From assembly GCF_004923255.1 (NCBI RefSeq), contig NZ_QYRT01000013.1:1-64000 (forward strand): a stretch of DNA of 64,000 bases. Direction: 5' to 3'. This DNA is from Subtercola vilae. Lineage in GTDB: Bacteria; Actinomycetota; Actinomycetes; Actinomycetales; Microbacteriaceae. The notes beneath the pieces were generated by a model. The model had not been told where the DNA came from. It did not search any database and was given only the letters and a program-made list of their open reading frames with translations. The position numbers and the translations under genes were made by a program. Positions 41,760 to 51,694 of the stretch are shown here, one piece after another; the stretch's first letter is position 1, and the number at the start of each line of letters is the position of its first letter.

Positions 41760-42734
41760 CTACATCGCAGTCGCTCGATCGGGCAGCCACTCGTGCACCA
41801 TGAATGCCCCAACCGTCGCTGCAACGGCCACGCATTCGGTGCCCAGCAGGGTGAGCCCCGCCGATCCGGTGTCGACGACGAACGCCGCTACGAAGCTCGC
41901 GGCCGCCGCGGCCAGCGCCGCGACGAAGCCAGCCATCAGCACCCGTATGCTCACGCGCCTCAACGTGGCACTGGCAGAACGGCCTGAGCCTGAACGGCCC
42001 CCGCCGCTGCCGCGCGCGCTTCGGCGGTCGGCGCCAAGTGGGAGTCGAACGAAGGTGGAGACCGCCAGCACGAGGGCAACGGCCCCCACAACATCGCTCA
42101 GCCGATGCCAGCCGAAGGCGAGCAGCTGCACGACAACGATGGAACTGATGACGGCCCCGGCGATGCTGGCTAGAGCTCGAAGCGCAGCGGGAAGCACCAG
42201 CAGCAGGGCGATGCAGACGGATACGTACGCTGTCATATGCCCGCTCGGGAATGTATTGTCTCCAGACGGTGACTGAAACATCGGGCGATCGAATACGACG
42301 TATTTCAGTATCTGCGTGAGCGCGTTCGACACGGCGATGACGAGCACGGCTGCAACTGCCCGGCCTCGCCGCCTTCGAAACAGCGCGATTCCCGTGATGA
42401 AAGCGGCGGCGACGGCCAGGCCCGGAATCGACACGAGCTCGAGCAGCACCGTGGCGTTCTGTACGAGACCGGCGGCCGCGAGCGCTTTGTCTTCGAAGCT
42501 CTGGCCGGTACGGGTGAGCACCGCGAGCAGGTACACGCACAGTAGAACGGTTGTCGAGGCCAGTGGTATGAACAGCCGCATCGCTGTCGTCGAGGCGGCG
42601 GCGATGTGGGAGCTGCGGGCAGCATCAAAGGTGCGGGAGGGTGGGTCGGTGACGGGAGCGCGGCCGGCGGCCGCAGTGGTGGCAAGAGCAGTACTGGCGG
42701 AGACAGTGGTCGCGGAGACAGTGGTAGCCGACAT
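41760..42734 (-). CDS. PAP2-family membrane phosphatase
   Basis: The product has 324 residues. An N-terminal Ser/Thr/Ala repeat (SATTVSATTVSAS) precedes several helices; the phosphatase motif is KYVVFDRPMF, then FPSGHMTAYVS and GWHRLSDVVGAV, with the catalytic His of PSGH and of the HxxxD-like part. More helices follow and the C-terminal region has a Ser/Gly/Arg-rich linker (SARGSGGGRSGSGRSA) between two helix sets. It should remove phosphate from a lipid phosphate outside the membrane. Confidence 0.88.
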   Translation of the reverse strand: MSATTVSATTVSASTALATTAAAGRAPVTDPPSRTFDAARSSHIAAASTTAMRLFIPLASTTVLLCVYLLAVLTRTGQSFEDKALAAAGLVQNATVLLELVSIPGLAVAAAFITGIALFRRRRGRAVAAVLVIAVSNALTQILKYVVFDRPMFQSPSGDNTFPSGHMTAYVSVCIALLLVLPAALRALASIAGAVISSIVVVQLLAFGWHRLSDVVGAVALVLAVSTFVRLPLGADRRSARGSGGGRSGSGRSASATLRRVSIRVLMAGFVAALAAAAASFVAAFVVDTGSAGLTLLGTECVAVAATVGAFMVHEWLPDRATAM

Positions 42735-42920
42735 GCTTACACGCTATGCAGTGAACCGGGGAGCGGGCCGAATGAACGCTCGGTGCCTCCTATGAAGCGT
42801 TCGTTGTCTGAAGCGCCCCTGTCGCTGGCCGCACAGTACACGCTCTTCGCTCGCTCGTCACGCCTTTGATTGGTGCGTTCGCCGGGCCTACAGTCGTGCT
42901 CTGAGCGACGAGGAGAAAGC

Positions 42921-44378
42921 GTGTCGACTGTGAGCAATGCCGCGAGCAACAGTACCGAAGGTGTCAAGAGCATGGTTTCGGCCCGTATGGACCGACTGCC
43001 ATGGACCAGGTTTCACTGGTCGATCGTCGTCGGCCTCGGATTTTCGTGGGTGCTCGACGGGCTCGAGATTCAAATCGTGGCCTCGGCCGGTTTTCAGAAG
43101 GAACTGCACATGTCGGCCGCCGAGGTGGGCCTCGCCGGCACGATCTATCTGCTCGGCCAGATTGCGGGGGCGATCATCTTCGGGCGGCTCTCCGACAAGC
43201 TGGGCCGCAAGAAGCTCTTCATTCTCACCCTCGCCATCTACCTCGTGGCGAGCGCAGTGGCCGGGCTCTCGCCGAACATGTACTTCCTGTTCTTCTTCCG
43301 CTTCTTCGCCGGCATGGGTATCGGTGGTGAGTATGCGGCCATCAATTCGGCCATCGACGAGCTGATTCCCGCGCACTACCGGGGGCGCGTCGACATCGCC
43401 ATCAACGGCACATACTGGGGAGGTGCTGCCCTCGGGTCGGCCGCCAACCTCTTTCTGCTGAACCCCGACATCTTCACCGAGAACATCGGCTGGCGCATCG
43501 GCTTCTTCATCGGCCCGGTGCTGGGCCTTGCCATCATCTATCTGCGCCGGCACATCCCCGAGAGCCCACGCTGGTTGATGACCCACGGTCGAGAGAAAGA
43601 GGCCGAAGCGACGGTCGATGACATCGAGGGTCGCGTCGAGCGCGAGGGCGGTGTGCTGACGCCCGTCGACCCGAAACTCGCGATAACGGTGAAGGCTACG
43701 GCGAGCATCCCGTTTCGGCAGATTCTGCACATTCTGTTCAAGCAGTACCCGAAGCGCACCCTCGTGGGTGCCACCATGATGGTCACCCAGTCGTTTCTGT
43801 ACAACGCCATCTTCTTTACCTATGCGCTGGTCTTGCAGAACTTCTATGGCACGAGCCCGAGTTCGACGCAGTACTTCTTCTTTCCGTTCGCCCTCGGCAA
43901 CCTGCTCGGGCCGCTGCTGCTCGGTCATCTCTTCGATGTGTGGGGTCGGCGGCGCATGATCTTTCTCACCTATGGCATCTCGGGCGTCGTGCTCGCGGTG
44001 TCGGCCATTCTGTTCAGTGCTGGCACGCTGAACGCCGCCACGCAGACGATCTTCTGGTGCGTCTCGTTCTTCTTCGCCTCAGCCGGTGCCTCGAGCGCCT
44101 ACCTGACGGTCAGCGAGATCTTCCCGCTTGAAATCAGAAGCCAGGCCATCTCGTACTTCTTCGCCCTCGGCCAGATCGCCGGTGCCGGCGCGCCGCTGCT
44201 CTACGGCATTCTGATCGGTGACGGTTCAGACCGCGGCCCGCTCACCTTCGGCTATTTTCTGGGGGCCGGCATCATGATCGTGGGCGGTATCGTCGCACTC
44301 GTCTTCGGTGTGGATGCTGAACGGCGCTCACTCGAATCGATCACTCGGCCGCTCTCTGTTGTTGACGCCCCGAAGTGA
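42921..44378 (+). CDS. MFS transporter, sugar-porter-like
   Basis: The product has 485 residues from GTG 42921 (GAGGAG seven bases upstream). Twelve helices; GRLSDKLGRKKLF between helices 2 and 3, FFAGMGIGGEYAAINSAIDELIPAHYRGR, PESPRWLM, and LFDVWGRRRMI in the second half. This fits the metabolite:H+ symporter branch; the substrate is unknown. The 3' end overlaps the convergent AraC gene by 38 bases. Confidence 0.92.
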   Translation: MSTVSNAASNSTEGVKSMVSARMDRLPWTRFHWSIVVGLGFSWVLDGLEIQIVASAGFQKELHMSAAEVGLAGTIYLLGQIAGAIIFGRLSDKLGRKKLFILTLAIYLVASAVAGLSPNMYFLFFFRFFAGMGIGGEYAAINSAIDELIPAHYRGRVDIAINGTYWGGAALGSAANLFLLNPDIFTENIGWRIGFFIGPVLGLAIIYLRRHIPESPRWLMTHGREKEAEATVDDIEGRVEREGGVLTPVDPKLAITVKATASIPFRQILHILFKQYPKRTLVGATMMVTQSFLYNAIFFTYALVLQNFYGTSPSSTQYFFFPFALGNLLGPLLLGHLFDVWGRRRMIFLTYGISGVVLAVSAILFSAGTLNAATQTIFWCVSFFFASAGASSAYLTVSEIFPLEIRSQAISYFFALGQIAGAGAPLLYGILIGDGSDRGPLTFGYFLGAGIMIVGGIVALVFGVDAERRSLESITRPLSVVDAPK

Positions 44379-45312
44379 GTGTGGAATCGGCTATCTGACT
44401 GAGCAGCACCTCTTTCACGGTGAGCCCGTAGGCGTTCTTCAGGGCCCGGCCGAGCTCACGTACACTCGAGAAACCCGCCTGCTCGGCGACCTCGGCGCTG
44501 GTGCGGTGGTTCTCGGCCGGCGATTGCATGCCAAGCATTGCCATCATGATGCGACGGTCTCGAATGGCGTCGGTGGGCGTCGTTCCCACGCTCGTCGAGA
44601 CGAAGTTCTTCTCCAACTGGCGAAGCGAAATGTCGAGCTGAGTAGCCAGCGAATGGGCGCGAAAGCTGGTGTCGGCAGAACCGAGGGCGATCAGAGACTC
44701 TGCTTGAGCGCGCAGACCGAGGTCATGTTGGTTTGCGCGCAGATGGTAGTTCTCGTCTTCGAGAAACAGTGCGCCGACGAGCTGTGCCACCACGCTGGCG
44801 GTGGGTTCGGCCGGTATCGAGTGGTTTTGCACGATGTCGATCAGGGCGCTCAGAAACGAGAGGATGGGCGAGCGCCTCGCCGTGGAGTACGCAAAGCTGC
44901 CGAACGTGTTCGCCAGCACCACATTCTGTTCGGTGAGCCGCGTGCGCGGGATCGAGACAATGGTCAGATGGGTGTCGACGGTCGAAGCGACACGTACCTC
45001 TGCCTCACCCGTGAAGTAGGCGACCGAGCCTTCGAGGAAGCGCAGCTGACGGCCTGCATGGTGAACCGTGAAGTCACCGCTTCGCACGAATGCCGCGGTC
45101 ACCGTATCGGGGCCGGCATCGGGAACCAGTGTGATGGCAGAGGTGAAGGCGGTCTGAACGCAGTCGACGAGAGTGACGTCGTCGAAGCTCCAGCGAGCGC
45201 CGGTCATCGAGAACGCTGCCGGGTCTGTAGCCGGAGTCACGGTAGCAGGAAGGCGGCCGATGCCGATGGCGCCTTTCAAGACGAACGAAGATCGCCTACT
45301 GCTGCCGGTCAT
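44341..45312 (-). CDS. AraC-family transcriptional regulator
   Basis: The product has 323 residues. N-terminal ligand domain with DFTVHHAGRQLRFLEGSVAYF of the AraC-binding-like type; C-terminal double helix-turn-helix: AHSLATQLDISLRQLEKNFVSTSVGTTPTDAIRDRRI and SAEVAEQAGFSSVRELGRALKNAYGLTVKEVL. It probably controls the convergent transporter or its own gene. Upstream lies the palindrome at 45391. Confidence 0.88.
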   Translation of the reverse strand: MTGSSRRSSFVLKGAIGIGRLPATVTPATDPAAFSMTGARWSFDDVTLVDCVQTAFTSAITLVPDAGPDTVTAAFVRSGDFTVHHAGRQLRFLEGSVAYFTGEAEVRVASTVDTHLTIVSIPRTRLTEQNVVLANTFGSFAYSTARRSPILSFLSALIDIVQNHSIPAEPTASVVAQLVGALFLEDENYHLRANQHDLGLRAQAESLIALGSADTSFRAHSLATQLDISLRQLEKNFVSTSVGTTPTDAIRDRRIMMAMLGMQSPAENHRTSAEVAEQAGFSSVRELGRALKNAYGLTVKEVLLSQIADSTLTSGRQQQRAAE

Positions 45313-45390
45313 TTTCGCGCTCGCTTCGAGAGTTTGCGGTGACCGGGGTCTTGGGCTACCTGGATTCGTCTTTCACCGTAGCTCGTTTTC

Positions 45391-45404
45391 GACCGCATGC
45401 GGTC
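45391..45404. promoter_or_regulatory. Perfect 14-bp palindrome upstream of the AraC gene
   Basis: GACCGCATGCGGTC lies 78 bases before the AraC start within a 205-base gap between the AraC gene and the end of the Dpp operon. It may be a regulator site. Confidence 0.35.
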
Positions 45405-45518
45405 ACGATCTGAGAATGGGGTTGATTGTGCCCTCAGCCAACGAGCGGCTTCTCGCCGTGGGCAGCCCCGCTCTGGCCGCATCACCGCCACCGGCCAAGC
45501 CCATCCAGCTGCCAGCAG

Positions 45519-47258
45519 TCAGCTGCTCACTTCGGGCGCAGCCGCGAGGAGGGCTCGGGTGTAGTCGGCCGTCGGAGCTGAGAAGACCGTCTCGGTGGGG
45601 CCACTTTCGAGAACGCGCCCGTCTTTCATGACGAGAACATCGTCGCTGGCGTGCCGAACCACGCCGAGGTCGTGGGTGATGAAGAGGTAGCTGAGCCCGA
45701 GGGTCGACTGCAGGTCATCGAGCAGGTCGAGAATCTGGGCCTGCACCGAGACGTCGAGACTCGAGACCGGCTCGTCGCACACGATGATCGCCGGGCGCGC
45801 GGCAATGGCGCGGGCGATGGCCACCCGCTGCTGCTGGCCGCCCGACAAGAACCTCGGCCGACGGGTGGCCGTGGCTTGGGGCAGGTGCACCGCGTCGAGC
45901 AGGCCCGCCAGGTCGGTGCGCCACGGGTTGTCACCACCGGCCGCTCTGCTGGCTGGCGTGCGGGTTGCTGTCTCGACAGCAGCCGCTTCGCCCACACCCG
46001 CACCGACCCTGAGGGCGTCGCCCAGAATCTGACCCGCCGTCAGCCTCGGGTCGAACGAACTCAGCGCGTCTTGGTAGATCGCTCCGATCAACGGGCGTCG
46101 GCTGCGGCGCTGCCCCTCGGGGGAGGTGCTCCACTCTTCGCCGAAGAGTCGAACCTCTCCGGCATCCGGATGCTCCAGAGCGAGTACCAGCCTCGCCAGC
46201 GTGGTTTTGCCCGACCCCGACTCGCCGACGATGCCGAGGGTCTCGCCGCGGCCCAGCGTGAAGCTGACGCTGTCGACGGCCTGCCGTTCGCCGAACCGAC
46301 GGCTGAGGCCTCTGGCTTCGAGCACGATCTCGCGCGGTGGCGCTGTGGGTTCGGCTACGGGCGGGGTGTAGACGGGCAGAGCGACGGGCAGAGCGACGGG
46401 CAGGGCAGAGGGGGAGAGGCGGCGGCCGCGAGGCTGGCTGGTGGGCACCGCCGCCACCAGGCGGCGGGTGTACGGGTGCTGTGGGGCATCCAGAACCCGG
46501 CGGGTGGGGCCGAACTCGACGAGTGAACCGGCTTGCATGACAGCGACGCGCGAGGCGAGCCGGCTCACGACGGCAAGGTCGTGGCTGATGAGCAGAATGG
46601 CCGTGCCCTCGCTCTGCAGATGGTGAAGCAGGTCGAGGATCCCGGCCTGTACGGTGCTGTCGAGCGCGGTCGTCGGCTCGTCGGCGATGAGCAGTCGGGG
46701 GCCCAGGGCGATGGCGGAGGCGATCAGCGCGCGCTGGCGAAGGCCGCCCGAGAGCTCGTAGGGGCGCTGCCCCGCCCGCAGTTCGGGCTCGGGCATACCG
46801 ACAGCCGTGAGCAGCTCGATGACGCGGGCCGCACGTTCGGCGGCTGACGCACGCGTGTGCAGCCGCAGGGTGTCGGCGATCTCACGGCCGACCGGCCGCA
46901 GCGGATCGAGCCCCACGAGCGCGGCCTGCGGAATGTAGCCGATGCCCCCCGCGCTGCCGCGGAGCGCTCGCCAGCGGCTTCGCGAGAGACCGCGCAGATC
47001 GGTGTCACCGAACCGCAGCATGTCGGCGTCGACGCAGGCACCGCTCGCGAGCCCGAGCAGCGCCCGCGCCGTGACGCTCTTGCCCGAACCCGATTCCCCC
47101 ACCAGCCCTACGCACTCGCCCGGCTCGATGTCGAACGAGATGCCGGCGACGGCCGGTGTCTCCTGCCGGGCGAACCGCACGGTGAGAGCGCCCACCTCGA
47201 CCAGCGGTCGCACCATCTGCGGGCTCACGACCGGTGAGCCCGCCACCCGCGGGCTCAC
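45519..47258 (-). CDS. Peptide/nickel ABC transporter, fused double ATPase (DppD-DppF type)
   Basis: The product has 579 residues from GTG 47258, whose GTGA overlaps the permease stop. Two complete ATPase units in one chain: Walker A GESGSGKSV with LSGGLRQRALIASAI and ADEPTTALD; then GESGSGKTT with [15 protein letters not shown] and CDEPVSSLD. Between them a Pro/Ala linker repeats LPVA. The first half ends with PQHPYTRRLVAAVP, the usual oligopeptide ATPase end. It powers import through DppB/DppC. Confidence 0.92.
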   Translation of the reverse strand: MSPRVAGSPVVSPQMVRPLVEVGALTVRFARQETPAVAGISFDIEPGECVGLVGESGSGKSVTARALLGLASGACVDADMLRFGDTDLRGLSRSRWRALRGSAGGIGYIPQAALVGLDPLRPVGREIADTLRLHTRASAAERAARVIELLTAVGMPEPELRAGQRPYELSGGLRQRALIASAIALGPRLLIADEPTTALDSTVQAGILDLLHHLQSEGTAILLISHDLAVVSRLASRVAVMQAGSLVEFGPTRRVLDAPQHPYTRRLVAAVPTSQPRGRRLSPSALPVALPVALPVYTPPVAEPTAPPREIVLEARGLSRRFGERQAVDSVSFTLGRGETLGIVGESGSGKTTLARLVLALEHPDAGEVRLFGEEWSTSPEGQRRSRRPLIGAIYQDALSSFDPRLTAGQILGDALRVGAGVGEAAAVETATRTPASRAAGGDNPWRTDLAGLLDAVHLPQATATRRPRFLSGGQQQRVAIARAIAARPAIIVCDEPVSSLDVSVQAQILDLLDDLQSTLGLSYLFITHDLGVVRHASDDVLVMKDGRVLESGPTETVFSAPTADYTRALLAAAPEVSS

Positions 47259-48151
47259 GATGAGCGCTTCCGCTGCTGCAGGGCACGCCCGAGCAGCGTC
47301 GTCGCGGCGGCGCTCAGCACGATGAAGAGACCGGGAAAGAATGTCATCCACCAGAACGACGAGATGTAGGTGCGGCCCGCTGACAGCATGGCGCCCCACT
47401 CGGGTGCGGGAGGCACCGCGCCAAGCCCCAGATAGCTGAGCGAGGCAGCCCACACGATCGACTGCCCGATGCCCAGGGTTGCGATGACGAACAGTGCGCC
47501 GGCGACGTTCGGCAACAGGTGGCGCACCAGACGTGACGCGGGGCCGTGCCCGAGCACGGTAGCGGCCTCGATGTAGGGCGCTGCCCTCACCTGCCGCACC
47601 TGGCTGCGGATGAGCCGGGCATATCCCGGTGCTGTCGAGAGCCCCACCGCGATGGTCGACGTGACCACCCCCGGCCCGTAGATCACAATGAAGAGCAACG
47701 CCAGCAGCAGCCCAGGAAAAGCGAACAGCACTTCGAGCAGCCGGGTCGTCGAGAAGTCGAGCCAGCGCGGCCCGAGGCCCGCCAGCAGCCCGAACACCAA
47801 CCCCAGTCCGATACCGATGGCCGTGGCAGTGAGCCCGATGGTCACGGATGCCCGGGCACCGTGTATCACCCGTGTGAAGATGTCGCGCCCCGATTCGTCG
47901 GTGCCGAAGAGGTGGTTGGCCGATGGCGGCTGAAAGCTCTGCAGCGGGTTGATGCCGAGCGGATCACCCGGAGCGATCAGCCCCGGCGCCACCGCCGCCA
48001 CGACCAGCAGCAGAATGACGGCGCCGGCGAGCACTTCGGCCACGCTCACACCGCGGGCGAGACGGTGGCCGCGACGATGCCTCCGTTGGCTGCTGCGCTG
48101 CCGGCCGCGCTGGGCGGCAGGCGGCTCTGTCAGGCTCGGCGAGATGATCAT
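47255..48151 (-). CDS. Peptide/nickel ABC permease (DppC type)
   Basis: The product has 298 residues. Basic N-terminal leader, then a helix followed by GDPLGINPLQSFQPPSANHLFGTDESGRDIFTRVIHGARASVTIGL, the DppC signature, EAATVLGHGP as EAA loop, and helices to the end. ATG overlaps the DppB stop by four bases. Confidence 0.93.
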   Translation of the reverse strand: MIISPSLTEPPAAQRGRQRSSQRRHRRGHRLARGVSVAEVLAGAVILLLVVAAVAPGLIAPGDPLGINPLQSFQPPSANHLFGTDESGRDIFTRVIHGARASVTIGLTATAIGIGLGLVFGLLAGLGPRWLDFSTTRLLEVLFAFPGLLLALLFIVIYGPGVVTSTIAVGLSTAPGYARLIRSQVRQVRAAPYIEAATVLGHGPASRLVRHLLPNVAGALFVIATLGIGQSIVWAASLSYLGLGAVPPAPEWGAMLSAGRTYISSFWWMTFFPGLFIVLSAAATTLLGRALQQRKRSS

Positions 48152-49104
48152 CGCGACACCGCCCGAGCGGCCAGCCGGGGGTCGATGAGTCGCTCGGCAA
48201 GGTCGGTCGCGGTCGTGACGAGCATGTAGCCGAGCGCCACGACGATGACGACACCCACCACGAGGGGAACATCGCGCCCCTGTACCGCCTGCAGCAGGCT
48301 GCGACCAAGGCCCGGCCGGGCGAAGATGGTCTCGACCACCACCGCGCCGCTGAGAAGCGAACCGAACGCCCAGCCGGCCAGGCCGATCGCAGGAATCGCG
48401 GAGTGCCGCAGCGCGTGCCTCCAGAAGACGCCGTTCTCGTTCTCGCCACGGGCGCGGGCCGAGAGCGCGAACGGCGACGACATCGCATCGAGCAGCGCCT
48501 CGCGCATCACCTGGCCGAGAAACCCGGCGAGGGGAACGGCGAGAGTCAACGCCGGCAGAATGAGCCCGCTGGGGCCTGGCACGCTCACCGGGGGCAGCCA
48601 GCCGAGCGCTGTGCTGAACAGCACGATGCCGAGAATGGCCAGCCAGAAGTGTGGCACGGCCGCGGCCACCACCTCGAGAAACGAGGCAACGGCCGAGGCG
48701 GCACGGCCGCCCCGCACAGACCAGGCGGCCACTGCAAGAGCGATGACGACAGCCACGCTCAGTGCAACCACGGCCAGGCCGAGCGTGGGTGGCAGTGTGT
48801 CGGCGATCACGCTGGCCACGCTCTGGTGCAGGGCGTACGAGCGACCGAGGTCGAGGCTGGCGAGTCGCCCGAGAAAACGGAGGTACTGCAGAAGAAGCGG
48901 CTGGTCGAGGCCGTACTCGGCCCGGGCATCCGCCAGTGCGTCGGCACTCGCCTCTGAACCGGGACCCCCGACGATGGCTTCGGCGGGGTCGCCCGGGATG
49001 AGCCGGATAGCGAAGAACGTGACCGTCGACACCGCCCAGAGCACAAAGACCACGCCGCCCAGGCGCAGCAGCAGCCAGCGCAGCAGGGGAGCGGCGGGTG
49101 TCAT
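48148..49104 (-). CDS. Peptide/nickel ABC permease (DppB type)
   Basis: The product has 318 residues from ATG 49104. The DppB start LLLRLGGVVFVLWAVSTVTFFAIRLIPGDPAEAI is followed by YGLDQPLLLQYLRFLGRL, DLGRSY, the late loop RARGENENGVFWRHALRHSAIPAIG, and VVVETIFARPGLGRSLLQAV. First permease of the operon. Confidence 0.93.
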   Translation of the reverse strand: MTPAAPLLRWLLLRLGGVVFVLWAVSTVTFFAIRLIPGDPAEAIVGGPGSEASADALADARAEYGLDQPLLLQYLRFLGRLASLDLGRSYALHQSVASVIADTLPPTLGLAVVALSVAVVIALAVAAWSVRGGRAASAVASFLEVVAAAVPHFWLAILGIVLFSTALGWLPPVSVPGPSGLILPALTLAVPLAGFLGQVMREALLDAMSSPFALSARARGENENGVFWRHALRHSAIPAIGLAGWAFGSLLSGAVVVETIFARPGLGRSLLQAVQGRDVPLVVGVVIVVALGYMLVTTATDLAERLIDPRLAARAVSR

Positions 49105-49130
49105 GCTCCGACCGTAGCGCGGCAGAGCGC

Positions 49131-50765
49131 CTACTTCTGTAACCACGTGTCGTAGAGAGTGGGGGTCGAGACCGTGGGCATCGCCCGCAGACCCTTCACG
49201 ACCGAGCGCTGCAGGTAGCCGTTCTGCTGGTCGTACAGCGGCAGAATGTAGAACCCTTCGAGCACGATCTTCTGCGCCTGCGTGTAGAGCGAGGCGCGTT
49301 CGGTGGCATCAGAACTTTGGCTGGCACGGGTGAGAAGGTCGTCGAGCGTGGGGTTCGTGACCTGCGCGTGGTTGGCGAAGTAGCCGCTGGGTGCGGGCTT
49401 CGTGCTGGCCGAGTCGAAGAGGGTTCGCAGCACGTCTGGGCCGACCTTCGTGTAGGGCGCGCTCACAAGGTTGTAGCTGTTGGAACCGAGCGCTCCGTAC
49501 CAGCTCGAGAGGTCGAGCGGCTCGAGGTCGACTTTGAAGCCGGCTTGCTTAGAGGTGGCCTGCAGCTGTTCGAACAGTGACTGCTCGGCGGGAATCGACT
49601 GGTTGGTGCTGACCGGAAACTTCAGTTCGAGCACCTGGCCGTTCTTCACGCGGTAGCCGTCGGTGTTGCGGTCGGTCCAGCCGGCCTTGTCGAGCAGTGT
49701 GGCGGCGGCAGCCTGGTCGTACCCGAAGATACCGGGCTCGGAGTAGCCCAGGGGCTCGATGCTCGACAGCGCCGAGTACGAGCGGGTTGCGGTGCCGAAG
49801 AACAGGCTCGTCACGGCGTCGTTCACATCGGCCGACCGAATGAACGCTTCGCGCACGTTCGCGTCGTCGAACGGCGCGATCGACGAGTTCAGTTCGATGC
49901 GGTCAGAGGCGCCCGGCCGCGGTGCGGAGAGATAGCTGAGGTCGCTCGACTTCTGCGCCTGAACGATGGTGTCGGGCTGCACATTGTCGATCACGTCGAC
50001 TGTGCCGGCCTGCAGAGCTGCGTAGCGCGAGGCGGAGTCGGGCAGAAAGCGCCACTCGATGCTCTGCAGGTACGCCGGGCCCTGGTGGGCTGCGTCAGCG
50101 GGCGGGGAGTTGTAGGCGTCATTGCGGGTCAGCGTGATCGACTGCTGGCGGTTCCACGTGGTCACGGTGAACGGGCCGGTGCCGATCGGCGAGGCGCAGT
50201 TGTCGGCCTGCGAACGCTTCAGCGCGGTGGGGGACTCCATGGCGACCCATGGCATCGAGAGCGATTCGAGCAGGGCGCTGTCAGGCTGGCTGAGCGTGAA
50301 GTGGGCGGTGTGGGCATCCGGAGCGGTGACAGATGTGACCTTCGCCAGAGCGAGGTAGCCGGTCGACGAGGCCGTACTGGGGTTCTGCACGTGGGCGACG
50401 TTCGCGGCTACGGCTGCGGCGTCGAAGGGGGTGCCATCGGTGAAGGTCACATCGTTCTTGAGCGTGAAGTCCCAGCTCAGGCCATCGGCTGAGGTCGTCC
50501 ACGCTGTGGCGAGCCACGGGATGATCTTGCCGGTCGAATCGCGGGAGACCAGCGATTCGAGGTACTGGGTGGCCACCAGCGCCTGCGGGTAATTGCCGCC
50601 CACGTGCGGGTCGAGGCAGGTGGGTTCGGCGTCTCCGGTCGCGTAGACGAGCGTGCCGCCCGCGACAGGGGTGCTGGTCGCGGTCGAAGCGGGGCTGGCG
50701 GTGCAGCCGGCCAGCACGGCGGTGACGGCTGCGGCGGCCAGGAGGGGCATGAAAAGGCGGTTCAC
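49131..50765 (-). CDS. Peptide/nickel ABC substrate-binding lipoprotein (family 5)
   Basis: The product has 544 residues from GTG 50765 (GAAAG seven bases upstream). Lipobox AVLAGC. The mature protein carries the family 5 pattern: ATGDAEPTCLDPHVGGNYPQ, WDFTLKNDVTFTDGTPFDAAAVAANV, NCASPIGTGPFTV, and LPLYDQQNGYLQRSVVKGL near the end. It is the first gene of the operon 50765-45519. The ligand is a peptide, nickel chelate or similar molecule. Confidence 0.92.
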   Translation of the reverse strand: MNRLFMPLLAAAAVTAVLAGCTASPASTATSTPVAGGTLVYATGDAEPTCLDPHVGGNYPQALVATQYLESLVSRDSTGKIIPWLATAWTTSADGLSWDFTLKNDVTFTDGTPFDAAAVAANVAHVQNPSTASSTGYLALAKVTSVTAPDAHTAHFTLSQPDSALLESLSMPWVAMESPTALKRSQADNCASPIGTGPFTVTTWNRQQSITLTRNDAYNSPPADAAHQGPAYLQSIEWRFLPDSASRYAALQAGTVDVIDNVQPDTIVQAQKSSDLSYLSAPRPGASDRIELNSSIAPFDDANVREAFIRSADVNDAVTSLFFGTATRSYSALSSIEPLGYSEPGIFGYDQAAAATLLDKAGWTDRNTDGYRVKNGQVLELKFPVSTNQSIPAEQSLFEQLQATSKQAGFKVDLEPLDLSSWYGALGSNSYNLVSAPYTKVGPDVLRTLFDSASTKPAPSGYFANHAQVTNPTLDDLLTRASQSSDATERASLYTQAQKIVLEGFYILPLYDQQNGYLQRSVVKGLRAMPTVSTPTLYDTWLQK

Positions 50766-50810
50766 TCGAAAACTTTCGTCGATGCTGCGATTGATGGACT
50801 CAGTCCACAA

Positions 50811-51320
50811 TTACATCACGGCTGAGACGCGCCCCGGCCCCTGCCCGCCCTGTTCGCTCTGTTCGAGCAGGGCAGTGAGCGCGTCGAGGGCCGGCACCTG
50901 GCCCGTAACCAGCTTGCGAAGGGCATCAGCTCGGGCGACCCAGCGCGCGTCGTCGATTTCGGGAAACTGCTGCAGGCGGCCCGAGCCGCGCGGCCACTCC
51001 AGCTCGAAGGTGTTGCTTCGGGCGAACGCGATCGGCTGCTCGCAGCGGGCGGTGAACAGGCGAACGACCTTGCCCGAGCGCTGCCGAAAATCGCCGAGCA
51101 GAACGTAGGGCAGGGCGGGGGCATCCACCCCGATCTCCTCACGAAACTCGCGCCGCGCGGCCGCCAGAGGGTCTTCGATGGTGTACTCACCCTTCGGCGC
51201 CGACCACGCCGCAGCGTCTTTCTTCGCCCAGAACGGGCCGCCCATGTGCGCGATGAACACCTCGGTCGAATTCGCGTCGCCGCGATAGAGCAGGATGCCC
51301 GCGCTCGTCGTGCCCGCCAT
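50811..51320 (-). CDS. NUDIX hydrolase
   Basis: The product has 169 residues from ATG 51320 (GAGAGG upstream). The Nudix box is GEYTIEDPLAAARREFREEIGV, with the RE..EE metal ligands. Flanks AGILLYR and FWAKKDAAAWSAPKGE resemble the NUDIX domain of ligase-associated or Ap4A-type proteins. It hydrolyses a nucleoside diphosphate linked to some group. Confidence 0.9.
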   Translation of the reverse strand: MAGTTSAGILLYRGDANSTEVFIAHMGGPFWAKKDAAAWSAPKGEYTIEDPLAAARREFREEIGVDAPALPYVLLGDFRQRSGKVVRLFTARCEQPIAFARSNTFELEWPRGSGRLQQFPEIDDARWVARADALRKLVTGQVPALDALTALLEQSEQGGQGPGRVSAVM

Positions 51321-51449
51321 AGTGTGTTCCTCTCTCCCGTGTTTCGCAGGGTCGTTCGAATCAGCCCCGCTGCTCGAGAAACGTGCTCGCGCGCGCCGCC
51401 CGCGCAAGCAGCTTAGGCTGGGAACACGTCTTCTGAAGAGGGGTCTGCA

Positions 51450-51692
51450 TGATCGTCGTCATCGCTTTCATCGCCAACATTCTGGTGGCCCTCGCCACAC
51501 CGGTGGCCGCTGGCGGCCATCGGCGTGTTCACAGTGGGCGCCGTCATCTCGGTCATGCACGGGGTGCAGCAGCTGTTCGCCCCCGAACCGGCCAGTGACT
51601 TCGCGATCGCCTATGTCGTGCTGGGTGTCTCTGCGGTACTCGAGGGCGTCTCGCTGGTGCAGTCGCTCGTGGAGGTTCGCCGCACCAGCTGA
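51450..51692 (+). pseudogene. Cation diffusion facilitator remnant with internal deletion
   Basis: ATG 51450 opens MIVVIAFIANILVALATPVA, the typical first helix of a cation diffusion facilitator; the frame then breaks. In another frame PLAAIGVFTVGAVISVMHGVQQLFAPEP and YVVLGVSAVLEGVSLVQSLVEVRR match helices 4-6 of the same family. The middle (metal-binding helix 2-3) and the C-terminal domain are lost. Total length is 243 bases against about 900. Confidence 0.75.
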
Positions 51693-51694
51693 CG

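Noticed and set aside
45519-47258. Double ATPase fusion as unusual
   Set aside because: Fused DppD-DppF ATPases are common in actinobacteria.
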